The notes under the pieces: generated by a model
The model's database searches: none
The model's input: the letters and a program-made list of their open reading frames with translations, nothing else
Told to the model about the DNA's origin: nothing
Assembly: GCF_018991925.1 (NCBI RefSeq)
Contig: NW_024742485.1
Coordinates: forward strand, 52,501-116,500
DNA from: Homarus americanus
Taxonomy: Eukaryota > Arthropoda > Malacostraca > Decapoda > Nephropidae
DNA length: 64,000 bases
Direction of reading: 5' to 3'
Translations under genes and position numbers: made by a program
In this document: positions 60,391-64,000 of the stretch, one piece after another
Position numbering within the stretch: the stretch's first letter is position 1
Layout: each line of letters begins with the position of its first letter

Positions 60391-60654
60391 AGACACAAAC
60401 AAAAATAATAATAAAAAAGAACAGTACAGTACTCTTAAAGTCAATGTTGTTGAATACCAAACAAAGAAAGGACACAACCAATGCCCTGAAACTGTGAGGC
60501 ATCCCAGGCATGCTGTGTCTCCGCCAACTACGGTGTACAGCACGTGTTCAGTAGTACAGTACCATCCTAACTGAGTATGCTGCCACAATCCTCTTCTACT
60601 GTTGTGTTTTAGTGTAACTGGATAAACAGACCAAGAAAGACAGATGAGAGGGTG

Positions 60655-60692
60655 ACAGACAGACAGACAGACAGACAGATGGACAGACAGAC
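60655..60692 (+). repeat. (GACA)n microsatellite
   Basis: About nine GACA units, followed 40 bases later by TG and AGAG runs (60750-60830). Confidence 0.9.
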
Positions 60693-61639
60693 AGGTGAAA
60701 AAGAGTGAGAGATTCTTACCAAGTACAATACTGTAAATGAGACAGAAAAAGTGTGTGTGTGTGTGTAAAAAGAGAGCAAGAGAGAGAACAAGAGAAAGAG
60801 AGAGAAAGAAAGGGGGAGGGGGGGAGGAATGTTCTAATTCATGTTTGAACTGGGTGTGGAAATATGACCATTAGTTATATACAGTATGGTATACATTATA
60901 ACAACATTTAAATCTGTTGATGTTCTCATTTCCCTACAGAGCTCAATATACCATACATCTCAGCTCTAACAGGAACAGTGCAGCTGAGGATATCTGTACC
61001 AGTAGCCTTATAAACACATTAAAATTATTTCTAAATTTTAACTCCCTAACCATCCTACAGCAACTTTGTGTATCATTTTTCCTATAGGTTACAAAGACAG
61101 ACATACAGTATTCTTATTTCCTGGTTTTCTATATGATCTTGTAAATTTTAGTTTTAATTTATAGAATACTAATTCAGTTGGAGAAAAAGCTAAACTTTAC
61201 TTTATCCTCTTTGCTCCTGATCACCACCTTATGAGCTATGATCACTCAGGCAAACTGCAGCGTAAAATCATTATTGTAGGTAGACAGTTTGACCCAACCT
61301 TACAGTGTACCAACCTAACCTGTTTAATAATCACTCTTAAGATCATTAACTGTGGTTGGTTCAAGTTGCCTATGATCATTAATGGTTTGGCCACATTCTC
61401 CCTCAAAGGCGGCACTTTGTACGAAAACTCTATGTACTGTTCATACTGTAGTTTTTATAACTTTATACAGTAGTGTACTTGTTTATTTTTTCTCAGTTAC
61501 ATGAAGATTAGACACCTCAGTTTACTTCATCTTAAGATTATAATATAATAATAATGGTTGCCCCTCATGTTTGAAACTGGCTGGCCCCATGGCTACCTGG
61601 GCGTGAATTTATTTAGGCCTTAGATGCAAAACCTGTTGC

Positions 61640-61850
61640 TAACACAACAACCATATCCCAAGTTAACAAGCAGTATGACCCAGTGGCAAAAAATGATCTG
61701 AGGAGACTAGACAAATTGCCAATTCCAATACAGTGCAATACTGCTAGGTAGACAGAGGCAAATGGAATAAAGAAACTTGCCCATAGTTTCACCCTGCCCG
61801 GGTCTACTCGCTTGTGAGGCGAGCATGCAAACCATTACACCACAAACCTT
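61640..61850 (-). mobile_element. tRNA-Val(CAC)-derived SINE
   Basis: On the minus strand 61848-61779 resembles a tRNA. An A-box-like GTGGTGTAATGG is followed by a perfect five-base anticodon stem CTCGC/GCGAG around the loop CTCACAA, giving anticodon CAC (valine). The T-arm is broken: CCGGGCAGGGTG replaces a GGTTCGAAACC-type box, so it is not a functional tRNA gene. Downstream (61778-61640) a SINE-like body contains TCTACCTAGCAGTA. tRNA-derived SINEs are common in crustaceans; the family name is unknown to me. Confidence 0.6.
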
Positions 61851-62047
61851 AGGCTTAACCACCTAAACTAATCTAATGTTATTTAATCCCCCCATTAGGG
61901 TGTTTAATCAGGTAATATAAGCTGGGGCCTAATCTTCAAGCACTGTCCCAATATATAATCCATATTTTCTTTCTTTCACACCAAATTTCATTGTTAATTG
62001 AAACAATAACTTCTGAGATCTCGGACTCTGGAATAATCTCTACAGAA

Positions 62048-62197
62048 TCAAACTTTTATTTTTACCTCGTGAATAGAAAGAAATGAGTGAAGGAATTGCA
62101 ACTTTCCTACTTTTGGTTTTCCAATTTTGTCATTCTCAACACACTTCTCCACAATGGAAGGAGCTATCAGAGAAGCTGCCATTACTTGTTTATCCAT
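62048..62197 (-). CDS. small open frame with strong start context, unsupported
   Basis: A 49-codon minus-strand frame starts in an ideal CACCATGG context. It includes MDKQVMAASLIAPSIVEKC, ENDKIGKPKVGK and LHSFLSIHE, then a weak donor-like GAG/GTAAAA and a stop five codons further on. Composition is protein-like, with no repeats. I recognise no family. It could be a 5' coding exon of a gene lying to the left, a TE exon or chance. Confidence 0.25.
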   Translation of the reverse strand: MDKQVMAASLIAPSIVEKCVENDKIGKPKVGKLQFLHSFLSIHEVKIKV

Positions 62198-62199
62198 GG

Positions 62200-64000
62200 T
62201 GAAAGAGATAAACACTGCTTCATAGACATTAACACTTATGTTAAATGGTAGCAGCTTATATTATTTACATAATAGCTACTGTACAGCAATAACATTACTA
62301 AAATTGTATACCCAAAAACAACAAGGATTTACGGCAATTTTCGTATTAATAGTTCGGTGACTTTTGCCTAAGTGGCGTTTCATGTCCAAACAGTGTAGAC
62401 TTTTCTCCCACAGCCACATAAATTATATTTTTTGATAAGATACACCAACTAGTTCTACCTGACCTGACCTTACTTCCTAGGATTGAAATATTTGATTGTG
62501 TTATCTATTTTAGGTTACAATAGGTACTTAGGTTGGTTGGTTAGTCTTCTTTTTGTGAATAGAAGGAAGTAGACAAACATGGCTCCTTCCCACCTTACTG
62601 AAATAAGAAGGTATCCATTTCCTTATCCTTTACGGTATAAAAACAAAATCCATTTCACATATGGTGTAATATATGGATGTTTTAGGCCCACAGCGTTATT
62701 AACAGCTTAACAATAGATTGCACTGGACAACATAGTGGTAAAATGATATATCAATTAAACTAGCATCTAATAGGGAACATAAAAAAAATTACTTTAAAAG
62801 GTGGCAATTTGACCATGGCCTCCAAGCTTCCAGCAGGACCAATCCTGCATCAAGTATACATTGCTCACACAGCTCAGTGGTTGACGCCTACTAAAAGCAA
62901 CATCATTGTGTGTCTGTGGTATAACAGTAGCGTGCTTGTCTGTCAAAACTGTGACTTGGGTTTGATACTCATCTGGGTATACTGTACTGTCTTCCCTTGT
63001 ATCTGTAGTAACAGTCATGGGTTCAGCCTCTAGGGAGACCACTTCCTAGTTGTACCCTAAAGCTAACCACTATTTTATTTTCTTATATAAATACAAAAAT
63101 GACCCTTTCTTGCTTCCCAACCGAATTTTCAATCTATGCATTAAACCAAACTTTAATGAGAATAAAAGCTACAGAGGAACAAAAATATATTACAGAAGCA
63201 AGACTAAAGGACATCTAAGCTACTGATGCTTGACAACTATACAGTACAGTGTACAGTACCAGGTAGTACATGCTGAAGGTATTCAATAATACACATCTAA
63301 GAATGCCTGAAGCTTCAACCGTAAACATTCACTCTACACTGCATGAATATACTTTCAGACAATATGTGCAAGTATTACATGACAAGCTTTATTTAAATTC
63401 ACTATTTTGTCCCTAGAATGCTTTTGTTACTTTATACAGTATTTACAGTAAACTAAAAACAAGTCTCTCCCCAAAAGAATTTACTGCAACAAGGCGAAAA
63501 AACTGCCAATTGTTGTGAATCTATGTGACAATTAATGAATTAAATGGTGAACAGTCCTGCACATACCGGTATATACAAAACCTGTAGACTGGCTAACATT
63601 CCCTCATGTTTTTCTCTGCAGTATACAATGACCCTAATAGGAAACTTTTAATGGTGCATAATGCCTTGCCTGGATTTAGCTAATAAATCAATCCTTAGAT
63701 GTCTATCAAGCGAATATCAACTTTCATCTCTAGAAACCCACCAAATGTGACACAATCTGAGTAAACTCCTAAATTCATGGTTTATCTCGGATGTTGACAA
63801 GGTTTCCGTTCTTCCATTATTAACAACCCGCATACTTCAACACGGCATTTAGTAACCAAATTATCAGAGTTGATTGTAAATAGCATATAGACTTCAAAAT
63901 CTTAACATATTTGGAGGACAGAGTTATTTAATTCTATATATAGGTAAACGTCTATACCGTTCACCAACATTCCCCCTGAATCAGCTGATCGACCATAACA
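62200..64000. other. stretch without supported genes
   Basis: AT-rich DNA. Around 62860-63050 there are tRNA-promoter-like boxes (GCTCAGTGGTTGACGC, TGGTATAACAGTAGCGTGC, TTGGGTTTGATACTC) that suggest a decayed SINE, but no cloverleaf folds convincingly. Nothing else is supported. Confidence 0.4.

Larger units (their letters stand above)
57310..61640. other. stretch upstream of mats without recognisable genes
   Basis: Apart from the listed microsatellites and CCTAA element, this is AT-rich DNA with many TACTGTAC/GTACAGTA words. A candidate acceptor for mats exon 1 (TTCTTTACAG on the minus strand, near 57380) would put the 5' UTR boundary there. No TATA-initiator pair was found. Confidence 0.45.

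Noticed and set aside
61779..61848. Functional tRNA-Val gene
   Set aside because: The T-arm and B-box are degenerate, so it is treated as a SINE head.

Overview
The window looks like nuclear DNA of an arthropod, most likely a decapod or other malacostracan crustacean. Coding exons are short and far apart. They sit in AT-rich DNA full of (TG)n, (TA)n and CCTAA/TTAGG-type repeats, several LINE tails, a hAT-like MITE and a tRNA-Val-derived SINE. There is no bacterial gene organisation, and nearly all long open frames are microsatellite or minisatellite translations. The organism call is inference.

I could assemble three spliced protein-coding genes by joining exons at GT/AG boundaries with matching phases. 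(1) At the left edge, on the minus strand, lies the 5' part of a small gene: promoter about 1777-1811, exons 1730-1779, 1071-1190, 729-780 and 329-481. It runs off the window. (2) On the plus strand, exons at 24509-24653, 28072-28135, 29891-30040, 30551-30678, 31545-31650 and 32785-32888 encode a complete 197-residue protein. It has three internal repeats of the kind seen in beta-trefoil proteins (FGF, IL-1, fascin and AbfB folds). Genes 1 and 2 are paralogues: the same 14-codon first coding exon, the same intron phases, an Arg-rich junction at the same splice site, and alignable first trefoil repeats. They are arranged head to head about 23 kb apart. I do not recognise the family by name, and it is the most interesting content of the window. 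(3) On the minus strand, 47689-57304 is a complete five-exon MOB1/mats gene (Hippo/NDR pathway co-activator) with an unusual acidic N-terminus. A possibly very long 3' UTR follows it.

The rest is layout and repeats. Between 2 and 24 kb are LINE fragments, a hAT-like MITE (9519-10288), long (TA)n tracts, a 2.1-kb TCTCAGTGTAG-type satellite (15747-17905), a split 35-bp satellite (20072-20757 and 21571-23068) and a 25-bp telomere-like satellite (23629-24090). From 33 to 41 kb are more LINE fragments, a Merlin-like fragment and a local tandem duplication (about 38.1-39.6 kb). From 41.3 to 47.7 kb is unique AT-rich DNA, probably the mats 3' UTR. The mats introns (47.8-57.3 kb) carry minisatellites, a (TA)n hairpin and a mariner-type pseudogene. 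From 57.3 to 64 kb is mostly unannotatable DNA rich in ACAGTA/TACTGT words.
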